Below are positions 25,471 to 33,360 of a stretch of 64,000 nt of DNA, one piece after another. Source of the DNA: Acidimicrobiales bacterium (GTDB lineage Bacteria; Actinomycetota; Acidimicrobiia; Acidimicrobiales; Aldehydirespiratoraceae). Numbering within the stretch: the stretch's first letter is position 1; each line of letters opens with the position of its first letter. Both the position numbers and the translations under genes were made by a program. The stretch is from the NCBI GenBank assembly GCA_041394245.1, contig JAWKIR010000002.1, forward strand, positions 868,001 through 932,000, written 5' to 3'. The notes under the pieces are model-generated. The model did no database searches. It was not told the origin of the DNA and saw only the letters and a list, made by a program, of their open reading frames with translations.

Positions 25471-26781
25471 ATGCAGCACAGTCCCCCGCGTGCCTCATCG
25501 AGTGTCGGCGACGTCGTCGACACGCTCGTCGACGAGCTGCCCGAGGGCGCGAACCTCGTCATCCCGATCGCCAACGGCGAGCCGGTCCACGTGCTCGACG
25601 GGCTCGAGGCCCGGGCCGACCGGCTCCGCCATGTCCACATCCACCAGATGCACGCGCTCCGCGATCGCCCCTACCTCCACGGGGCGTATGCCGGGCACCT
25701 CGAGCACGTCTCGTGGTTCCTCTCCCACGTGACCCGGCCCGCGTACCACGAGGGCGGATGCGAGTTCGCCCCGGCGAACTTCAGCGAGGTACCGCAGTTC
25801 ATGATGGCCAAGCGACCATTCGCGGTGATCGCCGCGGCGAGCCCGATGGACCGGCACGGCTACTTCTCGCTCGGCGTGAGTGCCGGCTACTCGGCCGCGA
25901 TGATCGGACGAGTGCCGTTCATCCTCGAGGTCAATCCGAACATGCCCTCCACCCATGGTGCGCATCGGATCCACGTCAGCGAGGTGCACCATTGGTGCGA
26001 GGCCGAGACCGCCCTGGTCGAGATGCCGCCGGCCGACATCGGGACCACCGATCGGGCTATCGCCGAGGCGATCGCCGACCGGATCCCGAACGGTGCCACC
26101 ATCCAGCTGGGGATCGGTTCGATCCCCTCGGCCGTGGCCAACCTCCTCGTCGGCCATCGCGACCTCGGCGTCCACACCGAACTCCTCTCCGACCCGATCG
26201 CCGAACTCGCCCAGGCCGGGGTGATCACCGGCACCCGCAAGAAGACCAACCGCCGCCAGATCGTCACCACCTTCGCGCTCGGTTCGCAGGCCCTCTACGA
26301 CTGGTGCGACGGCAACGACGCCGTCCAGTTCCTCCCCGTCGACGAGGTCAACGACCCGCGACGCATCGGCGAGGAGCCGAACTTCATCTCGGTCAACGCC
26401 ACCCTCGAGGTCGATCTCTTCGGGCAGTGCGCATCGGAGTCGCTGGGCAGCCGCTACTGGTCGGGAAGCGGCGGCCAGGCCGACTTCGCCCGCGGCGCCC
26501 AGTACTCCGACGGCGGCAACGGCTTCGTGGTGTTGCCGTCGACGGCGAGGAACGGCACCATCAGCCGCATCGTGCCGACCCTCACCCCGGGCGCCATCGT
26601 GACGACCCAGAAGAACACCGTCGACAACGTCGTCACCGAGCACGGTGTCGCCGAACTCCAGGGTCGTACGCTGCGAGAGCGCGCCCGCGCGCTCATCGCT
26701 GTGGCCGACCCTCGGCACCGCGAGTCGCTCGAGCGCTCAGCCACCGAGATGGGGCTGCTCCACGGGCGAGCGACGGCCTAG
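25471..26781 (+). CDS. Acetyl-CoA hydrolase/4-hydroxybutyrate CoA-transferase family protein
   Basis: This 436-residue protein has both domains of the AcCoA_hydro family. The N-terminal half contains VNPNMPSTHG; the C-terminal half contains the ATIQLGIGSIPSAV loop, ISVNATLEVDLFGQ with the Glu used for the acyl-glutamate intermediate nearby, GGNGFVVLPS and VDNVVTEHGVAEL, the family's C-terminal signature. It moves CoA between short acyl or hydroxyacyl groups. The leaderless -10 box overlaps the helD stop. Its stop overlaps by 3 nt the end of the convergent lipoprotein gene. The preferred acyl group is unknown. Confidence 0.85.
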   Translation: MQHSPPRASSSVGDVVDTLVDELPEGANLVIPIANGEPVHVLDGLEARADRLRHVHIHQMHALRDRPYLHGAYAGHLEHVSWFLSHVTRPAYHEGGCEFAPANFSEVPQFMMAKRPFAVIAAASPMDRHGYFSLGVSAGYSAAMIGRVPFILEVNPNMPSTHGAHRIHVSEVHHWCEAETALVEMPPADIGTTDRAIAEAIADRIPNGATIQLGIGSIPSAVANLLVGHRDLGVHTELLSDPIAELAQAGVITGTRKKTNRRQIVTTFALGSQALYDWCDGNDAVQFLPVDEVNDPRRIGEEPNFISVNATLEVDLFGQCASESLGSRYWSGSGGQADFARGAQYSDGGNGFVVLPSTARNGTISRIVPTLTPGAIVTTQKNTVDNVVTEHGVAELQGRTLRERARALIAVADPRHRESLERSATEMGLLHGRATA

Positions 26782-27350
26782 GGGCAGGTTGCGGTGAACG
26801 TGCCCGGGATCTCCGCGAAGTCGTCGGAGGTGCCGTCCATGAACCCGACCTCCGCGGTCACGTCCTTGCCGTCGAGTTGGATGAACTCACCCGCACCGAA
26901 GGCCGAGGAGAGATCCACCGACGGGTTCTCGAAGTCCTTGATGTCGTTGAGCGAGAGGCTGTGGCCGAAGCTGTCGATCGACGCATACATCTGGAGCCCG
27001 TCCTGGATGCTCGAGAGGTTGAACACTGCGCCTTCCTGGCCGATCATCTCCTCGCCGAACGCACACAGCACGGAGTCGAACGTCCACGTCTGATCGCCGA
27101 CGGTGAGCGTCGCCGAACCTCCGCCCTGGTCGGCTTGGACCTCGGCGAGATCGTCGGCCATGTCCTCTGCGAGATCTGCTGCGGCATCCTCTGCCGACTC
27201 CTCGGGTGTCGTGTCACCCTGGCTGGAGGCGTCGGATGCAGCGACGTCGGACACGTCGGACGACGCCGTGTCGGCGCCTCCGTCGTCTCCACAGGAAGCC
27301 GCCAACAGGGCAACAGCGGCGAACAGCGCGATGGTCGATCGTTTGAACAT
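26778..27350 (-). CDS. Putative lipoprotein, unknown function
   Basis: The ATG at 27350 starts a lipoprotein signal (MFKRSTIALF..., lipobox LAASC with Cys at residue 20), giving 190 residues; the longer frame has no signal at its N-terminus. An acidic, Ser/Asp/Glu-rich linker (about 21-75) leads to a compact beta-rich domain (about 78-190) with two further Cys that could form a disulfide. An AAAGG ribosome site and a TATCGT -10 candidate (27373-27378) lie upstream. The family is not recognised. The 3' end overlaps the convergent CoA-transferase gene. Confidence 0.65.
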   Translation of the reverse strand: MFKRSTIALFAAVALLAASCGDDGGADTASSDVSDVAASDASSQGDTTPEESAEDAAADLAEDMADDLAEVQADQGGGSATLTVGDQTWTFDSVLCAFGEEMIGQEGAVFNLSSIQDGLQMYASIDSFGHSLSLNDIKDFENPSVDLSSAFGAGEFIQLDGKDVTAEVGFMDGTSDDFAEIPGTFTATCP

Positions 27351-27448
27351 GGGAGACCTTTCGTCGAACCGAACGATAGCGCCACACACCACCTCGTCCA
27401 GGCGAAGGCGCACGACTACGGTGACATCGAGACGGCGGGGGGACGGCG

Positions 27449-28267
27449 ATGCAACGAACCGAACACATGGTCAACGGCACCTTCGCCTACCGCTTCGAAG
27501 GACCCGACCCCGACCACGCCGTCATCGTGATCCACGGCATGGGCGGCCATGGCGGCATCTACGACGAGTTCTGCGCCCATCACGCCGAGAAGGGCATCGA
27601 CGTCTGGTCGATCGACCTTCCCGGACACGGACGTTCCGCCATGGCGAGCCGCCAGGGCAAGTGGACCGTCGACCAGTGGGTCGACGCCTGCGCCGACCTC
27701 GCCGCCCACATCCACGACCTCACCGGTCTGCCGGTGTTCGCGAAGGGCTCCAGTCTCGGCGTCATGCCCGCCTACGCGGTCGTGGGAGCCTCCGAGCACG
27801 TCGTCGGCGCGGTCCTGATGGGCTTCGCGGTGCCGGGCACGGCGGCGGCATTGCAGTCGCCCTGGCGCACCGACGACGGCCGACGGATCCTCGCCGAGGT
27901 CGGCGAGACCGCCCGCTTCGACATCCGCCGCTTCATCGACCTCGACGAGGACTACGGCTTCAAGGGCGCGCTCGAGCAGAAGGAGACCGACCCGCTGAAC
28001 ACGTGGTTCTTCGACCTCGCCTCCTACGCCACGCTCTACACCTACGACCCCGTGGTCAGCCCGGGCGACAACACGAGCCCGATCCTGTTCACCGTCGGCG
28101 AGAACGATCCGATCGCGTCGCCCGACACCGTCCGTCTCGTGGCCGGCATGGTCGGTGGCCCTGTCGACGTCTACGAACACCCCGGCGGCGTCCACCAGCT
28201 CATGATGTTCCACACCCACGAGTACTCGCCGGTCGTCGCCGACTGGTGCCGGAGGCAACTGCAATGA
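27449..28267 (+). CDS. Alpha/beta-hydrolase (monoacylglycerol-lipase-like)
   Basis: A 272-residue alpha/beta hydrolase. The oxyanion region VIHGMGGHGG, the DLPGHG strand and the nucleophile elbow KGSSLGV are visible, with the acid in GENDPIAS and the His in HPGGVHQL. It begins behind a G-rich ribosome site and overlaps the next gene by 4 nt (ATGA), so hydrolase and VOC protein form a coupled pair. An ester, lactone or meta-cleavage-type substrate would suit a pairing with a VOC enzyme; that is an inference. Confidence 0.8.
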   Translation: MQRTEHMVNGTFAYRFEGPDPDHAVIVIHGMGGHGGIYDEFCAHHAEKGIDVWSIDLPGHGRSAMASRQGKWTVDQWVDACADLAAHIHDLTGLPVFAKGSSLGVMPAYAVVGASEHVVGAVLMGFAVPGTAAALQSPWRTDDGRRILAEVGETARFDIRRFIDLDEDYGFKGALEQKETDPLNTWFFDLASYATLYTYDPVVSPGDNTSPILFTVGENDPIASPDTVRLVAGMVGGPVDVYEHPGGVHQLMMFHTHEYSPVVADWCRRQLQ

Positions 28268-28962
28268 CCGTCACCCACCCCAACGGCGTCCATCACCTCG
28301 CCATCTCGACCGCCGACGTGAAGGCACAGATCGAGTTCTTCACCCAGGTACTCGGCGCTGAACTCGTCGCCCTCTACTGGATGCACGGTGTCGACGCCTG
28401 GCATGCGTTCGTCGAACTGAACGACACCTGCTCGATCGCGTTCGTCGAGATGAGGGCCAACCATGACATCGACCCGATCGCCGGCGTCACCCACTCGGGT
28501 ACCCCCGCCGATGCCTCGGCACCGGGGACGATGCAGCACGTCGCGTTCAACACCGACACGCTCACCGACCTGCTGCGGATGCGTGACCGGATCCGCGGCG
28601 CCGGCGTCACCGTGTTCGGCCCGGTCGACCACGGGATGTGCCACTCGATCTATTTCGCCGGACCCGAGGGGATCACGCTGGAGTGCGCGACCTCGCCGGC
28701 GCCGATCCCGTCCGACAACTGGATCGACCCCGAGGTCGTCGCGCTGGCGGGCATCTCGGCCGCCGATCTCGCCCGCTACCGAAACCCGCCGGCCGACCCC
28801 GAAGTGGCGCCGGGTTCGGTGGCCCAGCCCGCGCTCGACGCGACGAAACCGGCATTGGGCTACCCCGAGGAGGTCCTCGCCATGATGGCCTCGATGTCCG
28901 ACGACGACATCGCCGCCGCGATGAACTATCCCGACCCTCCGGTCCCGAACCCGCCGGGTTGA
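28264..28962 (+). CDS. VOC (glyoxalase/extradiol dioxygenase) superfamily protein with C-terminal extension
   Basis: The ATG at 28264 overlaps the hydrolase stop (ATGA) and gives 232 residues. The vicinal-oxygen-chelate fold covers about 1-140, with likely metal ligands in VHHLAIS, MQHVAFNTD and GITLECA. A further 90 residues, rich in Pro, Ala and Asp, follow and end in PDPPVPNPPG; this tail is not part of the usual domain. Metal-dependent isomerase, lyase or dioxygenase activity is possible. It is convergent with a crotonase gene (3-nt gap). Confidence 0.78.
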   Translation: MTVTHPNGVHHLAISTADVKAQIEFFTQVLGAELVALYWMHGVDAWHAFVELNDTCSIAFVEMRANHDIDPIAGVTHSGTPADASAPGTMQHVAFNTDTLTDLLRMRDRIRGAGVTVFGPVDHGMCHSIYFAGPEGITLECATSPAPIPSDNWIDPEVVALAGISAADLARYRNPPADPEVAPGSVAQPALDATKPALGYPEEVLAMMASMSDDDIAAAMNYPDPPVPNPPG

Positions 28963-28965
28963 GCT

Positions 28966-29733
28966 TCAGGTCGCCTTGCTGCCGCCGCGGCCCGCGCCTC
29001 CGGCGAAACGGGCGGCGCCTTCCAGCGACTCGCCGCTGAACAGGGTGACCCGGCCGAGTTCCGACTCGCGGATGATGGCCTCGTCGATCGGCAGGTCCCA
29101 CTGGTCCTTGGACGAGCGCAGGTCGTTGCGCATGCAGATCGGCGGGAGCTCGGCCAGCTCCCGCGCGAGCACCTTGGCATCGGTCAATGCCTCGCCCGGC
29201 GCGCTGAGCCGGTTCACCAGGCCCATGCGCAATGCCTCGTCGCCACCGACCCCCCGGCCGGTCAGGATGAGATCGTTGGCGTGCGACGCACCGATGAGTC
29301 GGGGCAGGCGGATGGTCCCACCGTCGACGAGCGGCACACCCCAGCGCCGGCAGTAGACCCCCAGGATCGCGTCGGTCGCGGCAACCCGCAGGTCGCACCA
29401 GACGGCGAGTTCGATGCCACCCGCCACGGCGAACCCCTCGATCGCCGCGATCACCGGCTTGTCGAGATTCAGCCGGGTCGGCCCCATCGGGCCGGGGCCA
29501 TCGAGGTCGACACGGTTGCCGCCGCCCTCCGCGATCGCCTTGAGATCGGCGCCCGCGCAGAACGTGCCGTTGGCGCCCGTGAGGATGGCGACCCGCAGAT
29601 CGTCGTCGGCGGCGAACGCCTCGAACGCCTCGAGCAGCTCGGTCGCCGTCGCCCGATCGACCGCATTGCGCCGTTCGGGCCGATCGATCGTGACGATCTG
29701 GACGGCATCCTCGATTTCCACATGCACAGCCAT
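28966..29733 (-). CDS. Crotonase-family protein lacking one hydratase glutamate
   Basis: The ATG at 29733 (MAVHVEIEDAV) gives 255 residues. FCAGADLKAI and FAVAGGIELAVWCD are present, but the second acidic position of hydratases falls in the segment VYCRRWGVPLVDGG, where Glu is replaced. A simple hydration role is therefore unlikely; isomerase, thioesterase or decarboxylase chemistry is more likely. A TACGGT box 6 nt upstream gives a leaderless start. The gene is divergent from alkB, and the two promoters overlap. Confidence 0.8.
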   Translation of the reverse strand: MAVHVEIEDAVQIVTIDRPERRNAVDRATATELLEAFEAFAADDDLRVAILTGANGTFCAGADLKAIAEGGGNRVDLDGPGPMGPTRLNLDKPVIAAIEGFAVAGGIELAVWCDLRVAATDAILGVYCRRWGVPLVDGGTIRLPRLIGASHANDLILTGRGVGGDEALRMGLVNRLSAPGEALTDAKVLARELAELPPICMRNDLRSSKDQWDLPIDEAIIRESELGRVTLFSGESLEGAARFAGGAGRGGSKAT

Positions 29734-29739
29734 GGCCCC

Positions 29740-29745
29740 ACCGTA
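29740..29745 (-). promoter_or_regulatory. TACGGT -10 box (minus strand), leaderless crotonase start
   Basis: On the minus strand TACGGT ends 6 nt before the ATG at 29733. A possible -35 (ATGACA, complement of 29764-29769) sits 18 bp upstream and coincides with the -35 of the divergent alkB promoter. Confidence 0.55.
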
Positions 29746-29762
29746 GGCCGGGTGCGAGGCGG

Positions 29763-29791
29763 TTGTCATCGAACATCTGTTCGCCTAGAGT
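29763..29791 (+). promoter_or_regulatory. TTGTCA-17-TAGAGT promoter of alkB, leaderless
   Basis: TTGTCA (29763-29768) and TAGAGT (29786-29791) are 17 bp apart, and the -10 ends 6 nt before the ATG at 29798. This is one of the best complete promoters in the window; its -35 is shared with the divergent crotonase promoter. Confidence 0.65.
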
Positions 29792-29797
29792 GCCGAC

Positions 29798-30457
29798 ATG
29801 GCGGCGCTCGGCTCCTACCAGACCACCCTGTTCGCCCAAGGCCGACCGGCTGTGGTCGCCGACGCCGCCGTCCAACGCATCACACTCGACGAGTGCAGTT
29901 GGGTCGACGTCAGCCGCAACTGGATGGACGGCGCCGACCAACTCCTCGAGAAGCTCGCCGACGATCTCGAATGGCGAGGGGGGAGACGGCCCATGTACGG
30001 CCGTCTCGTCGACGAACCCCGCCTCCACGGCCGGCTCGACCTCGATGATCCCGAGCAGGCCACCCTGGTCGATGCCATGCGGTCCTGGCTCGAATCCCGC
30101 TATGACGGGGAGATCAACCACAACTTCGTCAACTACTACCGGGACGGCAACGACTCCGTGGCATGGCACGCCGACCGCATCGGGCTCCTGCAGATCGACC
30201 CGATCGTCGCGATCTGCTCACTCGGCGGTCCACGGCGGTTCGGCCTGCGGCGCATGGGGGGCGGCGAATCGGTGCGCCTCACCCTCGGGTCTGGCGACCT
30301 GCTGGTCATGGGCGGCGCCTGTCAACACGCCTGGGAGCACTGCGTGCCAAAGATGGCCCACGCGGCTCCCCGGATGTCGCTCACGTTCCGCCACATCGAC
30401 GACAACGGTGGCGAGATCGTCGGCCGCCGGACGTCCTCCGCACCAACGACGAACTAG
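29798..30457 (+). CDS. AlkB-like 2-oxoglutarate/Fe(II) dioxygenase
   Basis: This 219-residue protein has the AlkB core. It contains FNHxFVNYYRDGNDSVAWHAD (His and Asp iron ligands), the strand-turn GDLLVMGGACQHAWEH with the distal His, and the 2-oxoglutarate-binding RMSLTFR near the end. AlkB enzymes oxidatively remove alkyl groups from N1-adenine/N3-cytosine in DNA or RNA. Length and motif order fit the bacterial/ALKBH2-like group. It is driven by its own promoter, divergent from a crotonase gene. A 21-nt stretch of its 3' part (30352-30372) is repeated 3 kb downstream. Confidence 0.88.
   Translation: MAALGSYQTTLFAQGRPAVVADAAVQRITLDECSWVDVSRNWMDGADQLLEKLADDLEWRGGRRPMYGRLVDEPRLHGRLDLDDPEQATLVDAMRSWLESRYDGEINHNFVNYYRDGNDSVAWHADRIGLLQIDPIVAICSLGGPRRFGLRRMGGGESVRLTLGSGDLLVMGGACQHAWEHCVPKMAHAAPRMSLTFRHIDDNGGEIVGRRTSSAPTTN
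30352..30372 (+). repeat. Direct repeat, copy 1 (inside the 3' part of alkB)
   Basis: Twenty-one nt here are identical to 33361-33381, and looser similarity continues for about 40 nt. They encode the MAHAAPRM region just before the 2-oxoglutarate-binding RMSLTFR strand. The interval between the copies contains an accessory gene patch. Confidence 0.8.
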
Positions 30458-30710
30458 CGCATCTCAACGAATCGCCTCCGAGCCACCACAGCAGGTCGGC
30501 GAGGCGGCCCGTTGATCCAGGCGATCACGTGTTGGAACCAGTATCGCTCCACCCCTGACAGGTGCCGCCGAGTGAGTTGCTCGGGGTTGAGACCGTCCGA
30601 TGTCGATGCCCCAAGTCGCTATGGGTGCGCGCGGCCGCTGGACTTCGCGTGGCGCCAGCGACACTCGACTGAACCCGAAGTGGGGACGGCGAGCGACCTC
30701 GACTCGCCCC
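30458..30710. other. 253-bp gap after alkB with no convincing gene
   Basis: No frame has family resemblance or codon bias like the neighbours. A minus-strand open stretch ending at 30455 reads ...VERYWFQHVIAWING..., but it has no good start codon and could be a decayed gene. GC content is visibly lower than in surrounding genes. No terminator hairpin with a T run was seen. Confidence 0.4.
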
Positions 30711-31172
30711 CTATCGCTTCTTGCCGTCGGCGAAGCGCCCGATGCTGCGTTCGATGCGTCGGGCTCGGGTCTCGGCGGTCTTGGCGTCGTTGATCATGTC
30801 GACGTGGTATCTCTGCAGGCTGTTCGACAGCGTGTCGAAGAACGCACGGGTTCCTGGTGCTGCGTCGAGCGCTGCGATGAAGTCGGCAGGCAGGTCGACC
30901 TCTCGTGGTTCAGTGGCGAGGGTCAGGGTGACGTCGATCGGGTCGCCGGCGGCGAGGCCAGTCTCGTTGCGGATCGCCTTGCTGACGCTGATGAGCGACT
31001 GTCCCTTCATCGAACCGACCGTGGACCGGTAGCGGTAGCCGTTGACGTCGACCTCGACGGCAGGGCGCTTGCCGGCTCCGAGCGTCTCGAGCGCGTCGGG
31101 TGGCACGACGATGCCGGTGTTGTTGCCGAATGCGGCGAGTTGCGCGTGGAACGTGGCCGAGGGTGACGACAT
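30711..31172 (-). CDS. YdeI/OmpD-associated family protein (DUF1905 plus YdeI domains)
   Basis: This 153-residue protein has an N-terminal DUF1905 barrel (about 5-85; IVVPPDALETLGAGKRPAVEVDVNGYRYRSTVGSMKG) and a C-terminal YdeI/OmdA helical part (about 90-150; LPADFIAALDAAPGTRAFFDTLSNS...YHVDMINDAKTAETRARRIERSI). YdeI proteins have been linked to resistance to antimicrobial peptides, but the mechanism is unclear. It starts 4 nt after the VOC gene ends, so the two probably form one transcript. Its GC content is lower than in genes outside the patch. Confidence 0.85.
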   Translation of the reverse strand: MSSPSATFHAQLAAFGNNTGIVVPPDALETLGAGKRPAVEVDVNGYRYRSTVGSMKGQSLISVSKAIRNETGLAAGDPIDVTLTLATEPREVDLPADFIAALDAAPGTRAFFDTLSNSLQRYHVDMINDAKTAETRARRIERSIGRFADGKKR

Positions 31173-31176
31173 GGGT

Positions 31177-31599
31177 CTACTGCTGGGACGGGTCGAACAT
31201 CTGGCCGATCCTGATCGCGTTGCCGAACGGGTCTCGAATGCCGAAGTCGATCCCGTACGGCTTCTCGGAGGGTTCGTCGGTGATGTCGACCCCGCGCCCT
31301 TTCAGCGTCTCGAAGGTGCCACGGGCATCATCCGTCGTGATGCTGAGCCAGCCAGACATCGCTCCCTTGGACAAGAGCTCGCCCACCGCTTCGGCGGTGT
31401 CGGGGCTCATCGCCGGCGGCCCCGGTTTCTCCAGGAGGATCTCGCGTGCCGGGTCGTTCGGCACGCAGACCGTCAGCCATCGCATGAAGCCGAGATCCAA
31501 GTCGGTGACGACGTCGAATCCGAGCGTTCCCGTGTAGAACTCGAGCGCTTGGTCCTGGTCGAGGACGAACAGCGACGAGCGAGTGATCGCGTTGAACAT
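31177..31599 (-). CDS. VOC-family (glyoxalase/bleomycin-resistance-like) protein
   Basis: A 140-residue single VOC protein: FVLDQDQALEFYTGTLGFDVVTDLDLG at the N-terminus and DPFGNAIRIGQMF at the C-terminus are typical of the glyoxalase/bleomycin-resistance fold. The substrate is unknown; many relatives bind antibiotics or act as lyases. It has a leaderless-type -10 box and is followed after 4 nt by the YdeI-like gene. An AraC-type regulator gene ends 9 nt upstream of its start on the same strand. Confidence 0.82.
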   Translation of the reverse strand: MFNAITRSSLFVLDQDQALEFYTGTLGFDVVTDLDLGFMRWLTVCVPNDPAREILLEKPGPPAMSPDTAEAVGELLSKGAMSGWLSITTDDARGTFETLKGRGVDITDEPSEKPYGIDFGIRDPFGNAIRIGQMFDPSQQ

Positions 31600-31605
31600 G
31601 CCTCT

Positions 31606-31611
31606 ACGCTA
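31606..31611 (-). promoter_or_regulatory. TAGCGT -10 box (minus strand), leaderless VOC start
   Basis: TAGCGT on the minus strand ends 6 nt before the ATG at 31599. It overlaps the 3' end of the AraC-type gene, so the VOC-YdeI pair can be transcribed independently. Confidence 0.5.
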
Positions 31612-32028
31612 CGTCGCCCGAGATGAGGGGACTTCTCCGAAACTGCTCGGTCTCGCCCAGGCCTTCACGAAACACGACGGGACCTCGGTGGGCATGCTTC
31701 GCGTACGAAACAGACCGGGAGACTCGCCCACGATCTCAGTGAATGTCCGCGTGAACGAGCCGAGACTGGAGAAGCCGACCGACATGCAGACGTCGGTCAC
31801 GGATCGATCCGTCGTCCGCAGGAGGTACATCGCCCGTTCGATCCGCCGACGCTGCAGATAGCGGTGCGGGGTCTCGCCGAACACTGATTTGAACGTCCGG
31901 ATGAAGTTCGACTCCGACACGCACGCCACGAGCGCGAGGTCTCCGATCGTGAGCGGCTCGGCGAAGTCCCGGTCCATCACATCGCGCGCTCGCAACATTC
32001 GGCGGTTCACCTGGACGGTGGTCGTCAC
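31609..32028 (-). CDS. AraC-family transcriptional regulator (DNA-binding domain only)
   Basis: The 139-residue protein consists of an AraC-type double HTH: first helix-turn-helix LALVACVSESNFIRTFKSVFGETPHRYLQRRRIERAMYLL and second VTDVCMSVGFSSLGSFTRTFTEIVGESPG, both textbook AraC motifs. There is no N-terminal effector-binding domain; the start (GTG at 32028) directly precedes the HTH. It may act like the SoxS/MarA group, or its sensory domain may have been lost, since the upstream DNA is gene-poor and holds remnants. The downstream VOC/YdeI genes are candidate targets. Confidence 0.85.
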   Translation of the reverse strand: MTTTVQVNRRMLRARDVMDRDFAEPLTIGDLALVACVSESNFIRTFKSVFGETPHRYLQRRRIERAMYLLRTTDRSVTDVCMSVGFSSLGSFTRTFTEIVGESPGLFRTRSMPTEVPSCFVKAWARPSSFGEVPSSRAT

Positions 32029-32422
32029 CGAACAAGTGAATCACACGACCTCACGCCTTGTGCTCAGAACTCGCCAAGCGATTCGAGTACGACGAACCCA
32101 GCCCCGGCTGTGAGCGCCATCTCCTGGCAGCGCATCGGCGAACTGCTCGGCACATCCGCCCAGGCCACGCAGCAGCGATACGGCGCTGTCATCGAGACAA
32201 GCTGACGACGCTCGAGAGAACGCTCAGGACGTGCCGATCTAGGCGGGTCGATGAGCTGAGAGGGGGAACGGTATGCGTGGGCCGGTTCGGGTCCATGCGG
32301 TCGGCTGGGTGCGGCGCCGGGTTCAGTTGGTCGGGTCGTCGGGCAACGCGGCTGGTGGGCGGTGTCGCCGCGGTGCGGATGGTCGCATGGTCCGCCGAGT
32401 TGGCGGCAGGTCATCGTCTTCA
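32029..32422. other. 394-bp gap with a small HTH-gene remnant
   Basis: No intact gene was found between the AraC-type and DUF1801 genes. The only recognisable piece is an HTH fragment at 32110-32205 on the plus strand. Codon use in all frames is unlike neighbouring genes and GC content is lower. Confidence 0.45.
32110..32205 (+). pseudogene. Remnant of a helix-turn-helix protein C-terminus
   Basis: From a GTG at 32110 the frame reads SAISWQRIGELLGTSAQAT and ends QQRYGAVIETS-stop, 31 residues. This is the pattern 'SWxxIGxxLGxSxQAxxQRY' found at the recognition helix of small actinobacterial HTH proteins. Nothing upstream in this frame continues the family, and a neighbouring frame gives unrelated residues, so it looks like a truncated or frameshifted leftover. 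Confidence 0.35.
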
Positions 32423-32851
32423 TCAGAACGTCTCGTCCCCGGGCAGTTGGGCCGCTTGGCGGATCCAGTCGCGAACCTGTTCGTCGTCGATCTCGTCGTC
32501 TTCGTGGATGTTCGAGTATCGAACCGCCGGATGCTTCGAACTCTCGGGTGGCTGCGGGTCGAGATCGCCCCCATTGAGCCAAGTGACTTTCACGTACTTC
32601 GTCATGCAGTGCATGCTCAGGAACCAGCCGTTGTCCTCGATGCCGTAGAACGGAGAGTTCCAGCGAACCGCCTGGGTCACGTCGGGCACCTGGTCGAGGA
32701 TCAGCGCATCGAGATGGCGGCCGATCTCGCCCTTCCAGCCCGGCATCGCGTCCAGGTACGCCTGGACCGGTGCCCGCCCGTCACCCTTGGCGATCTGTGG
32801 GTTGCCGCCGGACAACAGCACCGTCCCGTCCGGCAACTCTTCCATCGGCAT
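32423..32851 (-). CDS. DUF1801 (YdhG-like) domain protein
   Basis: This 142-residue protein contains a DUF1801 domain (about 20-125): VQAYLDAMPGWKGEIGRHLDALILDQVPDVTQAVRWNSPFYGIEDNGWFLSMHCMTKYVKVTWLNG is the family's core with the WNSPFYG and aromatic strand pattern. Function in the family is unproven; it is common in soil bacteria. A GAGGAG site lies about 10 nt before the ATG. It stands alone inside the accessory patch, between an HTH remnant and a VOC remnant. Confidence 0.82.
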   Translation of the reverse strand: MPMEELPDGTVLLSGGNPQIAKGDGRAPVQAYLDAMPGWKGEIGRHLDALILDQVPDVTQAVRWNSPFYGIEDNGWFLSMHCMTKYVKVTWLNGGDLDPQPPESSKHPAVRYSNIHEDDEIDDEQVRDWIRQAAQLPGDETF

Positions 32852-32888
32852 GTGATCACACTCCTCGCAGTGGGGTCAGGGCTCGGCA

Positions 32889-33014
32889 TCAGGGGCGCTG
32901 CTGGATCCGGATCAGATTGCCGGCCGGGTCACGAACGGCGCAGTCCCGCAGGCCGTAGTCCTGGTCGAGAGGCTCTTGGACGACGTCCGCGCCGGACGCT
33001 TCGATCCCTCGCAC
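32889..33014 (-). pseudogene. Truncated VOC (glyoxalase-like) gene, C-terminal fragment
   Basis: The last 41 codons read IEASGADVVQEPLDQDYG then LRDCAVRDPAGNLIRIQQ, the unmistakable C-terminal end of a VOC protein, closed by TGA. Upstream the frame loses similarity and no N-terminal half was found in any frame, so the gene lost about two thirds of its length. It lies in the low-GC patch. Confidence 0.6.
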
Positions 33015-33313
33015 GTCGCAACAACACGAGATCCTCAGCCACCTGCACGCAGACCAGTATCGCCGAAAGCTGCGGCAGAACCTGCGCGTCTTCCGTCCGC
33101 CGGCTGTCGACGATCAGAGCATCACACACCACCCGACCGCTACCCGTCCGCGAACCGGCAGTAGCGGGCGGTTCATCGTCCGACGAGACGCGCTCCGACC
33201 CACTGTCTCATCCACCGGTCCCGCTCCGTGTCAGTGAACACCAGAGGTGTCGTGGATCCTGCCCATGTGTCCAGGTGTTGACGCTTCGTGGTGGTGAGCG
33301 TCGTGTTGCATCG

Positions 33314-33333
33314 CGTCCCCGCGGGGACGTTTT
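33314..33333 (+). repeat. Perfect 16-bp palindrome followed by TTTT
   Basis: CGTCCCCGCGGGGACG (33314-33329) is self-complementary and is followed by four T. It could fold as a 6-bp stem with a CGCG loop (weak terminator) or serve as a dimeric protein-binding site. No plus-strand gene ends just upstream, which weakens the terminator reading. Confidence 0.45.
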
Positions 33334-33360
33334 CGCCGGCTGAACGATCCGCAGACCGAG

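Noticed and set aside
23394..25640. 748-codon open frame on the minus strand
   Set aside because: Antisense shadow of helD; Arg/Gly/Asp-rich with no recognisable domain, while helD carries Walker motifs and a promoter.
30455..30620. Possible transposase C-terminus on the minus strand (VERYWFQHVIAWING)
   Set aside because: The likeness to IS5-type ends is only a few residues. There is no start codon, no DDE motif and no terminal inverted repeat, so it was kept only as a possible decayed frame.
33314..33333. Intrinsic terminator
   Set aside because: Stem of only 6 bp with four T, and no plus-strand gene ends upstream. Listed as a palindrome instead.
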